Part shown: one piece after another, positions 51,182 through 58,624 of the stretch | How positions within the stretch are numbered: the stretch's first letter is position 1 | Layout: every line of letters begins with the position of its first letter | Origin: Chitinophaga filiformis | GTDB taxonomy: Bacteria; Bacteroidota; Bacteroidia; Chitinophagales; Chitinophagaceae | NCBI RefSeq assembly: GCF_021646545.1 | Contig: NZ_JAKIRP010000017.1 | Location: 62,001 to 126,000 of the forward strand | Length of the DNA stretch: 64,000 nucleotides | Direction: 5' to 3' | Position numbers and translations under genes: made by a program | Notes under the pieces: generated by a model | What the model saw: only the letters and a program-made list of their open reading frames with translations | Database searches by the model: none | What the model was told of the DNA's origin: nothing

Positions 51182-51892
51182 ATGGGATATTTTAATGTAC
51201 TAAGAGTGGAAGATGTAATGCGATCAGAGCGCTCGCATAGTAAGGTTGGGCAAGGGAGGTTTTATAAGATCGGACTGATAAGAGGAAAGAGCCTTTGTCA
51301 TTATGCAGACAGCAGTATAAATATTTCGGGTTCGGTGCTGTTTTTTTTTGATCCGCAGCTGCCATATGTATGGAAGTCGTTGTCGGCAGATCAAACAGGT
51401 TTCTTATGTGTTTTTGAAGACACGTTTTTTACGGAGAAGATGAAAGCGAATATCGGTCAGTTGCCGATGTTCAGGGAAGGAGGAGAGCCGGTTCACTTTC
51501 TGACAGCAGAGCAGGATGATGTAGTGAGTGGGATCTTTAGCCGTATGCTGGAAGAGCTGTCGTCTGATTATCTATACAAGTATGATCTGTTAAGAAATTA
51601 TGTTACCGAGTTAATTCATTTTGCACTTAAAAAGAAGACTATGGAAAATAATGATAAATACGTAGGGATGTGGGTGACTGCAGATGGATACATCCGTCAT
51701 GAACTGTTGCCGGGAGGAAGATATGATGAAGCAAGAGGGAAGAGAAAGAGTGCATACCAGGGCAGTTACAGGCTTACCGGAGATCATATCGATTACAAAG
51801 ATGATACGGGTTTTACAGCAGATGGTGAATTTCGTGAGGGGATACTTTATCATGCAGGGATGGTGCTTTATAGAGAGGAAAAGAGATCTTAG
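51182..51892 (+). CDS. chimeric AraC-sensor domain fused to Atu4866-like domain
   Basis: 236 residues in one frame. Residues 1-153 match the N-terminal half of the AraC protein at 49269 (MGYFNVLRVEDV vs VGHFNVFTLEDH; YVWKSLSADQTGFLCVFEDTFF vs YTWHSLSKDTTGFFCIFKEGFF), but without its first ~27 residues and with no HTH. From residue 154 (Met in KKTMENNDKYVGMW) the sequence is an Atu4866-type domain (WVTADGYIRHELLPGGRYDEARG...YRLTGDHIDYKDDTGF...GMVLYRE). A stop codon lies in frame upstream, so the 5' end is truly truncated. It may sense the ligand of the AraC system, or be a fusion formed by duplication and deletion. Confidence 0.75.
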   Translation: MGYFNVLRVEDVMRSERSHSKVGQGRFYKIGLIRGKSLCHYADSSINISGSVLFFFDPQLPYVWKSLSADQTGFLCVFEDTFFTEKMKANIGQLPMFREGGEPVHFLTAEQDDVVSGIFSRMLEELSSDYLYKYDLLRNYVTELIHFALKKKTMENNDKYVGMWVTADGYIRHELLPGGRYDEARGKRKSAYQGSYRLTGDHIDYKDDTGFTADGEFREGILYHAGMVLYREEKRS

Positions 51893-51916
51893 CACAATAG
51901 AACAATCGATGACAAG

Positions 51917-51950
51917 GGCGGGTATCAGTTATATGATATCCGCCTTTTAT
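51917..51950 (+). terminator. terminator of the chimeric gene
   Basis: GGCGGGTATCA and TGATATCCGCC pair around GTTATA with one G-T mismatch, then TTTTATTTTG follows. Confidence 0.65.
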
Positions 51951-51957
51951 TTTGATG

Positions 51958-51965
51958 TACTTTTG
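51958..51965 (+). promoter_or_regulatory. -7 box of the nitronate monooxygenase gene
   Basis: TACTTTTG matches TAnnTTTG, 25 bases before ATG 51990. No clear -33 TTG; the preceding terminator takes that space. Confidence 0.45.
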
Positions 51966-51989
51966 TAGGTACCCAAAAAAGGATTGTTT

Positions 51990-53057
51990 ATGGAATGGAA
52001 AAATGAAGTGACAGGATTACTGAAGGTCATTTATCCTGTTATACAAGCTCCAATGCTTGGCGTGACAACCCCTGAGATGGTAGCAGCTGTGGCGGAAAAA
52101 GGGGGATTAGGCTCTTTACCTGTAGGCGGTTTATCGCCTGACAGGACGCGGGAGCTGATTCAAAAGACAAAATCAATCACCGGAAAACCTTTCGCTGTAA
52201 ATCTGTTTGTGAATGAGGTGCCGGAGTACACCCGGCAGGATGCTGAAGCGATGCAGGATTTCCTGGAAAAGTTCAGTGCAGAGAACCAGCTGGTATTTGA
52301 GCGCCAATCGCTGGATGCGTTACAGTTTTATAACTATCGTGAGCAGCTGGAGATATTGATAGCAGAAAATATTCCTGTGATCAGTTTTACGTTTGGAATA
52401 CCTGATGAGGAAACTATAACGGCATTCAAACAACGTGATATTACACTGGTAGGAACAGCAACTTCAGTGAAGGAAGCTGTTTTACTGGAGAAGGCCGGCG
52501 TAGATGCGGTGGTTGCACAAGGAATAGAGGCAGGAGGGCATCGGGGTAGTTTCCTGGACGATGAGCCGCTGCCACAGGTGAGCACCTTTGTATTGGTACC
52601 GGAGATGGTAGCACGTATCAGCAAACCGGTAATAGCGGCAGGCGGCATCAAGAGTGGGGCAACTATAAGGGCCGCATTTCAGTTGGGCGCAAAGGCGGTG
52701 CAGGTGGGAACTGCCTTTATTGCAAGTAATGAGAGTCTCGCTATGCCTTCATATAAGACGGCTTTACAACGGGCACAGGCGACAGACAGTGCTGTGACCA
52801 GGGCTTACTCCGGTCGCTGGGCGAGAGGATTACGAAACCAGTTTATGGACGCCGTGGAGGAGTCCGGTTTAAATATACCCCCATATCCCATACAGAATAT
52901 TCTTACAGCCGGTTTAAGGAGCAAAGCGCAGCAGGCAGACCGGAAAGAGTTCACTAATTTATGGGCAGGTCAGGCATCGGCAGGGGCGGAGAGCCGGTCA
53001 GCAGCAGATATTTTTACCCGGCTGATAGCCGAGACCGAAGGCTTACACATTGTATAA
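51990..53057 (+). CDS. nitronate monooxygenase
   Basis: 355 residues from ATG 51990 (a TTG six bases upstream is also in frame). A TIM barrel with FMN motifs: YPVIQAPMLGVTTPEMVAAVAEKGGLGSLPVG at the N-terminus, FAVNLFVNE, VVAQGIEAGGHRGSF (catalytic His in GGH) and KPVIAAGGIKSG...LGAKAVQVGTAFIAS. It oxidises nitronates such as propionate 3-nitronate to a carbonyl plus nitrite or related products. A single gene from its own -7 box. Confidence 0.88.
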   Translation: MEWKNEVTGLLKVIYPVIQAPMLGVTTPEMVAAVAEKGGLGSLPVGGLSPDRTRELIQKTKSITGKPFAVNLFVNEVPEYTRQDAEAMQDFLEKFSAENQLVFERQSLDALQFYNYREQLEILIAENIPVISFTFGIPDEETITAFKQRDITLVGTATSVKEAVLLEKAGVDAVVAQGIEAGGHRGSFLDDEPLPQVSTFVLVPEMVARISKPVIAAGGIKSGATIRAAFQLGAKAVQVGTAFIASNESLAMPSYKTALQRAQATDSAVTRAYSGRWARGLRNQFMDAVEESGLNIPPYPIQNILTAGLRSKAQQADRKEFTNLWAGQASAGAESRSAADIFTRLIAETEGLHIV

Positions 53058-53100
53058 TTAAATACGGAAATTCTTTGAAAATAAAAAAGCCTATTTATTT

Positions 53101-53116
53101 TGTACTAATTAGTACA
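53101..53116. promoter_or_regulatory. TetR operator (copy 1)
   Basis: TGTACTAATTAGTACA, a perfect 16-base palindrome, 33 bases before the TetR ATG at 53149. A TATCTTCG box overlaps its right flank at 53120-53127. An identical palindrome stands before the hydrolase gene at 53751. Confidence 0.75.
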
Positions 53117-53148
53117 GTATGTATCTTCGTACTGTAAATGACAGCAAA

Positions 53149-53733
53149 ATGGCAGGAAGACCGAAAATATTTGACGAGAAGGAAGTAGTGGACAAGGCGG
53201 TGAATGTATTCTGGACGAAGGGATACGAGACTGCTTCTGCGGATGAATTGCTGGAGGCCATGGGAATAGGGAAGGGAAGTTTTTACCTGGCATTTAAGGG
53301 CGGGAAGAAAGAGTTGTATGAGAAATCATTGAGGCAATATGCAGGCAATTTTGATAAGCAATTATTGCATGATTTATCGGTTAGTAAAGATCCTATACAG
53401 CTGATCAAAGACTTCTTTATGGCCCTCGCGGACGATCCTAAGAGCAAACAGATGAAGGGATGTTATATAGGGAATGCGCTGGTCCAGTTATCGGATGGCG
53501 ATGCTGATACTAAACTGATCGCGGCCGAGCTGTTAGCATCAGTGGAAGGGATCTTTACCGACGTGATCAGGAAGGCGCAGGAGGAGAAGCGGTTGAAGAA
53601 TAAGGCGAAGCCTGAAGTGCTGGGGAAATATCTCATCAATCTCTGGAATGGCGTGAATGTGACAAGGAGAAGTAATCCGGGATATGAACATCTCAGGGAA
53701 GTGCTGGAGATGAGTTTACAGGTACTGCATTAA
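53149..53733 (+). CDS. TetR/AcrR-family repressor
   Basis: 194 residues from ATG 53149. N-terminal HTH: GRPKIFDEKEVVDKAVNVFWTKGYETASADELLEAMGIGKGSFYLAFKGGKKELYEK; helical ligand-binding C-terminal domain with a Cys in MKGCYIGNA. Flanking identical 16-base palindromes at 53101 and 53751 make it the probable repressor of itself and the downstream hydrolase. The ligand is unknown; a small hydrophobic compound is likely. Confidence 0.88.
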   Translation: MAGRPKIFDEKEVVDKAVNVFWTKGYETASADELLEAMGIGKGSFYLAFKGGKKELYEKSLRQYAGNFDKQLLHDLSVSKDPIQLIKDFFMALADDPKSKQMKGCYIGNALVQLSDGDADTKLIAAELLASVEGIFTDVIRKAQEEKRLKNKAKPEVLGKYLINLWNGVNVTRRSNPGYEHLREVLEMSLQVLH

Positions 53734-53750
53734 ATTTTTTTATCCTTTTT

Positions 53751-53766
53751 TGTACTAATTAGTACA
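53751..53766. promoter_or_regulatory. TetR operator (copy 2)
   Basis: Identical TGTACTAATTAGTACA palindrome, 31 bases before the hydrolase ATG at 53797, after a short T-run in the TetR 3' region. Confidence 0.75.
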
Positions 53767-53796
53767 TAATATCATAAACACATAAAACTTATCACA

Positions 53797-54708
53797 ATGA
53801 CACAGTCAACAACGCTGCCAGCTACAAAGGGCATTGATATCAACCAGGTACAGTATAAAACACTGACTATCGAAGGACAGGAGATATTTTACCGTGAAGC
53901 GGGATCGCCGGACAAGCCTACATTGCTGCTGTTGCATGGTTATCCGACCTCTTCTTTTATGTTCCGTAATCTGATGATCGCCCTGGGCGATAAGTATCAC
54001 CTGGTAGCGCCGGACTATCCTGGTTTTGGTAACAGCAGCATGCCGCTGGTGAATGAGTTTGAATATACTTTCGATCATATGGCTGAGATTGTGGACCAGT
54101 TTATTGCGGCGAAAGGATTGGACAAATACAGCCTTTATCTGATGGATTATGGCGCTCCTGTTGGGTACCGTATTGCGACCAAACATCCGGAGAAAGTACA
54201 GGCTTTGCTGGTGCAGAATGGCAATGCATATACGGAGGGATTATCTCCTTTCTGGGAACAGCTAAAAGCGTTCTGGGTTGATCCTGAGAATGAAGAGAAG
54301 AGAAATGTGGTAGCTGGACTGCTTTCACTGGAAGCCACTAAATGGCAGTACCTGACAGGTGTCAGAGACACTACCAGGATCAATCCTGATACCTGGGTAC
54401 ACGATCAGAGTAAGCTGGACCGTCCGGGTAACGCCGATATACAGATTGCCATGTTTTATTCCTACAGAACAAACCTGGACCGTTACGAAGAATGGCATAA
54501 CTACTTCCGTACTTACCAGCCGCCAACCCTGATCACCTGGGGTGGAAATGACGAGATATTTCCTGCCAGTGGCGCTAAGGCTTATTTGAAAGATCTTCCT
54601 AATGCGGAGTTGCATATACTCGACACAGGGCATTTTGCTTTGGAGGAAGATGGTACAAAGATCGCCGGGTTGATCGATAGGTTCCTGACAGCGAATAATA
54701 TTAGGTAA
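53797..54708 (+). CDS. alpha/beta hydrolase (haloalkane-dehalogenase/epoxide-hydrolase type)
   Basis: 303 residues. Oxyanion LLLLHGYPTSSFMFRNL (His47-Gly48), nucleophile Asp117 in LYLMDYGAPVG, a later acid in NDEIFPASG and catalytic His in TGHFALEEDG. The Asp nucleophile sets it apart from esterases and places it with haloalkane dehalogenases, epoxide hydrolases and related enzymes. It is under the TetR gene just before it and likely detoxifies the compound that the repressor senses. Confidence 0.85.
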   Translation: MTQSTTLPATKGIDINQVQYKTLTIEGQEIFYREAGSPDKPTLLLLHGYPTSSFMFRNLMIALGDKYHLVAPDYPGFGNSSMPLVNEFEYTFDHMAEIVDQFIAAKGLDKYSLYLMDYGAPVGYRIATKHPEKVQALLVQNGNAYTEGLSPFWEQLKAFWVDPENEEKRNVVAGLLSLEATKWQYLTGVRDTTRINPDTWVHDQSKLDRPGNADIQIAMFYSYRTNLDRYEEWHNYFRTYQPPTLITWGGNDEIFPASGAKAYLKDLPNAELHILDTGHFALEEDGTKIAGLIDRFLTANNIR

Positions 54709-54726
54709 TATTGTACCATACAGTAC

Positions 54727-54772
54727 ACAACATCCTTCTTTTGCTTCTTTGCGGGGGAAGGATGTTGTTTCC
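54727..54772 (+). terminator. terminator of the hydrolase gene
   Basis: ACAACATCCTTC and GAAGGATGTTGT pair perfectly around an 18-base loop; TTTCCCC follows. Confidence 0.6.
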
Positions 54773-54826
54773 CCTTGTACTACATCTATCATTTTAAATA
54801 AATTTGAAAAAAAATGGATGGCTTCG

Positions 54827-54856
54827 TTGGTTATTTAAAAACAAATCCTATCTTTG
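54827..54856 (+). promoter_or_regulatory. promoter of the tRNA pair
   Basis: TTG 54827-54829, 19 bases, then TATCTTTG 54849-54856: an exact match to the Bacteroidota consensus, about 55 bases before tRNA-Gly. Confidence 0.65.
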
Positions 54857-54910
54857 CAATCCCAACGAAAAAACAACGGGTTTGATCAGCGGGAAAGTTC
54901 TTCAATACAA

Positions 54911-54983
<73 letters not shown>

Positions 54984-55035
54984 CAGTACAAAGCTTCCAA
55001 ATTGCCAGGCAGTTTGGATTTTTTGTTTACGGGAT

Positions 55036-55121
55036 ACCCAGGTGGTGGAATTGGTAGACACGCCGGACTTAAAATCCTGTTCTCCGCAAGGGGAGTGACG
55101 GTTCAACTCCGTTCCTGGGTA
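55036..55121 (+). tRNA. tRNA-Leu (TAA)
   Basis: 86 bases with a long variable arm. Acceptor ACCCAGG pairs with CCTGGGT, discriminator A, anticodon loop CTTAAAA (anticodon TAA), T-loop TTCAACT. The last 15 bases and the first five bases beyond are repeated at 56355-56374. Confidence 0.95.
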
Positions 55122-55126
55122 CGAAT
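55107..55126. repeat. attachment-site-like repeat, left copy (tRNA-Leu 3' end)
   Basis: CTCCGTTCCTGGGTACGAAT spans the last bases of tRNA-Leu and five bases past it. It is identical to 56355-56374, 1248 bases away. Confidence 0.75.
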
Positions 55127-55129
55127 GAT

Positions 55130-55168
55130 AAAAGCCTTTCAAGTGTGAACTTGGAAGGCTTTTTTGTT
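55130..55168 (+). terminator. terminator after tRNA-Leu
   Basis: AAAAGCCTTTCAAGT and ACTTGGAAGGCTTTT pair around GTGA with one mismatch; TTGTTTTG follows. The end GCTTTTTTGTTTTG is repeated after the right attachment-site copy. Confidence 0.7.
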
Positions 55169-55186
55169 TTGACTCCGATTAATGCA

Positions 55187-55981
55187 TTATGTCTGGCGAT
55201 CTTGGATAAACTCCAGTTTCATTTTTAAACTTTCAATTAGTCTATCTGCAAGGAAATCGAGCATTGGATTAATTTCCATGTCCGATTGTTCAAAACGATT
55301 TAAATATTCCTTTCTATCAACATCGTTAATGAACACTGGAGGATAACCCTGTTTCAACAAAATAAGATTTGTAAATAATCTTCCGATTCTGCCATTGCCA
55401 TCATTAAAAGGATGGATTCGATTCAAAAACTGTTGGTGAAAGAATGTTGCAATTGTCAATGGGTGTTTATCAATATTTGATATGTCTATATTGGAAAGAC
55501 GCGAATTTATCTCATCAATTAATTTATCCATTGCACTAGGCACTTCGCTAGGTGATAAGTAAGTATGGATCTTTCCACTGCTCCTAACTGTAACGTTTTC
55601 AAACAGCTTATACCTACCGGGGCTATAAAGGCTATCGTCATTCCACTGGGCAAGATCTTTCATCAGCTCTTTATGAAGAGCTTTTATATTATCAGCTGAA
55701 AAACTTTCATCGTGATAGTTCTTAAAAACATTATCTAAAACTTTCTGATGATTTATTAAGTCTAGTAATTCTCCGGGAGCTGCATTCTGAGGAGTGACTA
55801 AATCTTTGAGCAGTTTAATAGTTTGGCCATAAGTTAGGGTAACACCTTCTATTTTGTTGGAGTTATATGTGAAATCAACTTTTACCTTTTCTAAAAATGC
55901 GTCATCCCAATCTTTATCGGTCTGAAGTGAAGATATCTGATTTTTCAGGAGGTTGATTTGCTCTATCTTTCTTTCAATCAT
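55187..55981 (-). CDS. Fic-family protein (class II, self-inhibited)
   Basis: 264 residues from ATG 55981. Fic motif HPFNDGNGRIGR (about 185-196) is complete, with the catalytic His and the nucleotide-binding Arg. The N-terminal inhibitory motif SNKIEG (about 39-44) matches (S/T)xxxE(G/N), so it is a class II Fic that can block its own AMP-transfer (or related) activity. It overlaps the small upstream gene by eight bases. It sits in an islet between two copies of the tRNA-Leu 3' end. The likely role is post-translational modification of a host or own protein; toxin-like action is possible. Confidence 0.9.
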   Translation of the reverse strand: MIERKIEQINLLKNQISSLQTDKDWDDAFLEKVKVDFTYNSNKIEGVTLTYGQTIKLLKDLVTPQNAAPGELLDLINHQKVLDNVFKNYHDESFSADNIKALHKELMKDLAQWNDDSLYSPGRYKLFENVTVRSSGKIHTYLSPSEVPSAMDKLIDEINSRLSNIDISNIDKHPLTIATFFHQQFLNRIHPFNDGNGRIGRLFTNLILLKQGYPPVFINDVDRKEYLNRFEQSDMEINPMLDFLADRLIESLKMKLEFIQDRQT

Positions 55982-56216
55982 TTTTAAAGTTGATCTCGTA
56001 ATCAAATCCTTTTGATTGCAATTTTTGGAGCCACTTTTTATATAGATTCTGGCCAATTACAATTTTACCGTCTTTCAAATACAACGTCTCTCCGGTAATG
56101 AAAGTTTGAAGATCTTGTTTGAATTCAGACTCCAAATCATCCAAAAAAATGGATTCTTTCCTAGATAAAGCCCATAGTGCATTAAGTTTTTCAGAAATTG
56201 TAGCAAGCTGATTCAT
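55974..56216 (-). CDS. small protein coupled to Fic
   Basis: 80 residues from ATG 56216 (MNQLATISEKLNALWALSRKESIFLDDLESEFKQD...). Acidic/hydrophobic helices at the N-terminus and a basic, Lys/Gln-rich C-terminus (LYKKWLQKLQSKGFDYEINFKND). No known motif is evident, and it lacks the inhibitory (S/T)xxxE(G/N) that FicA-type antitoxins carry. Eight bases overlap with Fic shows translational coupling. It could be a partner or regulator of the Fic protein. Confidence 0.6.
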   Translation of the reverse strand: MNQLATISEKLNALWALSRKESIFLDDLESEFKQDLQTFITGETLYLKDGKIVIGQNLYKKWLQKLQSKGFDYEINFKND

Positions 56217-56250
56217 AATCCGGATTCTTCTGTAACACAAAATTAAGAAA

Positions 56251-56291
56251 TTAAATTTATTGCCCATCTTATATAATCTGCTGATTTTCAT
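56251..56291. repeat. 41-bp repeat, copy A
   Basis: TTAAATTTATTGCCCATCTT with CTGATTTTCAT at the far end; 37 of 41 bases match 57686-57726 in the same orientation. Upstream of the Fic operon. Confidence 0.65.
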
Positions 56292-56354
56292 AGATCTTTC
56301 GTTTATTCACTAAAACATCAAAAGCTATCAAATTGTGGATGAGGTTAGATAATT

Positions 56355-56374
56355 CTCCGTTCCTGGGTACGAAT
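56355..56374. repeat. attachment-site-like repeat, right copy
   Basis: The same 20 bases as 55107-55126 with no tRNA body in front. It marks the probable right end of a 1.2-kb islet inserted at tRNA-Leu. Confidence 0.75.
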
Positions 56375-56401
56375 AGGGCAGTTGCTCTGAAAGAATTAAA
56401 G

Positions 56402-56430
56402 GCATCGCGAAGGCGGTGCTTTTTTGTTTT
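56402..56430 (+). terminator. terminator after the right attachment-site copy
   Basis: GCATCGC, GAAG, GCGGTGC (one wobble) then TTTTTTGTTTTG, the same tail as after tRNA-Leu at 55160. Probably the original downstream terminator of tRNA-Leu before insertion. Confidence 0.6.
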
Positions 56431-56636
56431 GGTTGATTTTAAATCTACATGCATCGTTTCAATAAATAGGATCAAGTTGAAAACTTGGGGACAAAGCTAC
56501 GCCTACCCGCTTTTAAGGAGGGAACAACAGATGTCAAAATAATTCTCGCTGGCTGGCAAATTGGAGAATATTCCAGATACGCAGGCAAAACTCCCCAATT
56601 AGAAAGTAGCCATTCGTAAACAGTGAAGACGTTTTT

Positions 56637-57176
56637 TTATGTAAGCAGCAATTCCTTCACCGTATACCTCCCTGGCAAATTTTCCACTTCCACAATGACT
56701 TTACCGCCTGCTGGCAGCGCAGTTGCTTTATAATGCCAATCAACGCCGTTCCAGCCTAAAACAGCCTGCCCACTCTCAGTAACAACACCGTCAGCGTCTA
56801 CCACCTTTACCTCTACTTCTGCTACGCGGAATTCATTTTTGGCAGTCACTACCACCTCCTCCTTTTCTAATCTGATACTTTGGATCTCAGGACTGCGGTA
56901 AGCATCCTTCACTGCCATATTATAGGCATTTTGTCCTGGTCCTGCCAGCGACGCATAGTAGGCTTTTACCTCCGGATCGGCCATCATTCGCTGCGCTCGT
57001 GCCGAAGCAATGGTCATCCTCTCCCTTGCTTCTAACTGCTTTTGGGTAGGCTTTTTCCTTGAAGGGCCGCGTTTCGTCGCCATAATGATCTGCCCATTCC
57101 GTTCATAGATCGTGAGTTGTTTGCCGAGGGTACCCCGTACAAATTGCAGGAGGATATTGTCTTTAACAATGGCCAT
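56637..57176 (-). CDS. conserved hypothetical protein
   Basis: 179 residues, no signal peptide. The N-terminal half is basic (MATKRGPSRKKPTQKQLEARERMTIASARAQRMM) and helical. The C-terminal half is a beta-sandwich-like segment (EVVVTAKNEFRVAEVEVKVVDADGVVTESGQAVLG, GGKVIVEVENLPGRYTVKELLLT). It resembles proteins that recur in Bacteroidota near mobile DNA, but the function is unknown. Located in the accessory stretch behind the Fic islet. Confidence 0.6.
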   Translation of the reverse strand: MAIVKDNILLQFVRGTLGKQLTIYERNGQIIMATKRGPSRKKPTQKQLEARERMTIASARAQRMMADPEVKAYYASLAGPGQNAYNMAVKDAYRSPEIQSIRLEKEEVVVTAKNEFRVAEVEVKVVDADGVVTESGQAVLGWNGVDWHYKATALPAGGKVIVEVENLPGRYTVKELLLT

Positions 57177-57305
57177 AAAAAGGTTTTTTGAGGTTATTAA
57201 TTACAAGTGTACTGTTTCGCTTCTCTAAGGTACAGATAAGCTTCCATAATTGACACCAAAATGATATTTAAATGTCACTTCAATATCGAAAAGATATATA
57301 AATAC

Positions 57306-57349
57306 CCTTTTAGTATCCTTTTAGCATCCTATTGGAAACCTTTTAGTAA
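57306..57349. repeat. four tandem 11-bp repeats
   Basis: CCTTTTAGTAT, CCTTTTAGCAT, CCTATTGGAAA, CCTTTTAGTAA in a row, spaced by 11 bases (one turn of helix). They lie in the gap between a hypothetical gene and the AbiEii-like remnant. A protein array could bind here; their role is unknown. Confidence 0.5.
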
Positions 57350-57494
57350 GCTTATCGCAAGCCGATAGAGTACTTCCCGAGCCGGAGGAAGGCAACCATA
57401 GCTGGGTTGTCTTATCATTTTGATGTGTCGGATTCCCGAATTGTTAAAGCCATTAGGTTTAGGATTGCGATCCGAGGGGGTACGGAATTTTCAA

Positions 57495-57654
57495 ACAGTA
57501 TGATGGAATTTGAATACTATCCCCTGGAGATATCGGACTTTTGAAATTGGTAAGTGCAAGTAACAGAAAAGCCAAAAAAGATATTTATGATCTGGAGTTT
57601 ATTAAAGAGAAAATTGAGCTGTCCGATCCTATGGTGAGAGGAAAAGCAAAATAG
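57495..57654 (+). pseudogene. remnant of AbiEii/AbiGii-type nucleotidyltransferase
   Basis: Two frames joined by one shift: MMEFEYYPL then SPGDIGLLKLVSASNRKAKKDIYDLEF and IKEKIELSDP up to a TAG at 57652. This matches the C-terminal pattern of AbiEii toxins (DIAxMKLxAxxxRxxKKDFxDLYxLL). The N-terminus is lost. The rest of 57177-57889 has no gene. Confidence 0.5.
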
Positions 57655-57685
57655 ATATAAGGAAGACGGTTTTAAATCATTATTA

Positions 57686-57726
57686 TTAAATTTATTTCCC
57701 ATCTTGTATAATGTACTGATTTTCAT
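57686..57726. repeat. 41-bp repeat, copy B
   Basis: TTAAATTTATTTCCCATCTT with CTGATTTTCAT at the far end, 37 of 41 bases as at 56251-56291. Located just after the AbiEii-like remnant; 23 bases later a hairpin GATCGAATCAC/GTGATCTGATC follows. Confidence 0.65.
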
Positions 57727-57889
57727 TATTTAGATCGAATCACTCATGTGATCTGATCGATATTTTGCCTTCGAGTAAAACTGGCGATTGGCACGTAGTA
57801 GCTGGCGTAGAAAGGTGATAGATTTGATGCGTTTACGAGGCATGCAACCACCATCCATAAAGCCCGTTAACTAGACAAAAATAATGTGG

Positions 57890-58624
57890 TCAGGGATGCA
57901 TGTTTACCGAAATACAGCGTAACTGATTTTCTGCTTTCCATTCATGCTCAATGTTCGTCATTAATAGAGCATTGTCAAAAGCTATTGAGCCCTTTGGAAA
58001 AACAGCTTCATCTTCAAAAAAGCTCGATTTTATGTTTAATACCTCAAGCGGCCGGACTTGCCATGTAAAAGCATTTAATCTGAGACCTTCAAATTTGGTT
58101 TTATTCGGTGAATATCCCAGGTCGCCACTCCTGAAAAAAGCAGACGCGTTATCCAGGGTCTCAAAAACAGATTTGTTGCTGAAGGTGGTCGTTTCAATCG
58201 CGTCAATCAGTGTTTCTGTACCATCTGAGCTGATGAAGTCTATATGATAATTCCCGCTTCCCTCTTTCACATTAAATTTTGCCAGGTAGTGTTTGCCCGG
58301 AAATAGCCTTCCGCCTACAAGTGTATTAAATTTCAGGGATGTATCTCTGCGGGGGATATAAACCCCTGTCTTTGTTTCTCCGTTTTCATCCCATTCAACT
58401 GCGATTCTGTGGGCTCCGTTTTCTGAATGTAGGCCCATAAATGAAGGTAGTCCTTTAGGCTTTATATTTTTCAGTCTGATCAGGCAAATGCCAACCACTG
58501 CTTTCCCCTTATAGATTTTAGGCCTAAACGGAAAGGGAATAATTTTCTCTACGGTTTTTGGATCAGCAGTAAAGTTTATTAAAATTCTACGGTCAATGTA
58601 TCCGTGTATTGTTGGGATCTTCAT
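57890..58624 (-). CDS. DUF2071 domain protein
   Basis: 244 residues. DUF2071 fold: MKIPTIHGYIDRRILINFTADPKTVEKIIPFPFRP, VVGICLIRLKNIKPKGLPSFMGLHSENGAHRIAVEWD, GVYIPRRDTSLKFNTLVGGRLFPGKHY and a C-terminal NIEHEWKAENQLRCI. These proteins are soluble with an unknown, possibly acetoacetate-decarboxylase-like fold. It sits in a decayed mobile region; its 5' end overlaps a transposase fragment on the other strand. Confidence 0.8.
   Translation of the reverse strand: MKIPTIHGYIDRRILINFTADPKTVEKIIPFPFRPKIYKGKAVVGICLIRLKNIKPKGLPSFMGLHSENGAHRIAVEWDENGETKTGVYIPRRDTSLKFNTLVGGRLFPGKHYLAKFNVKEGSGNYHIDFISSDGTETLIDAIETTTFSNKSVFETLDNASAFFRSGDLGYSPNKTKFEGLRLNAFTWQVRPLEVLNIKSSFFEDEAVFPKGSIAFDNALLMTNIEHEWKAENQLRCISVNMHP

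Larger units (their letters stand above)
56292..56636. other. intergenic stretch across the right attachment-site copy
   Basis: No gene. It holds the right attachment-like repeat (56355-56374) and a terminator-like hairpin (56402-56424). Open frames spanning the repeat boundary have no similarity to anything and mix the islet with its flank, so I do not call them. Confidence 0.5.

Noticed and set aside
56269..56475. Minus-strand 68-residue frame across the right attachment repeat
   Set aside because: It spans the junction of islet and flank, includes tRNA-derived bases and has no similarity to a family.
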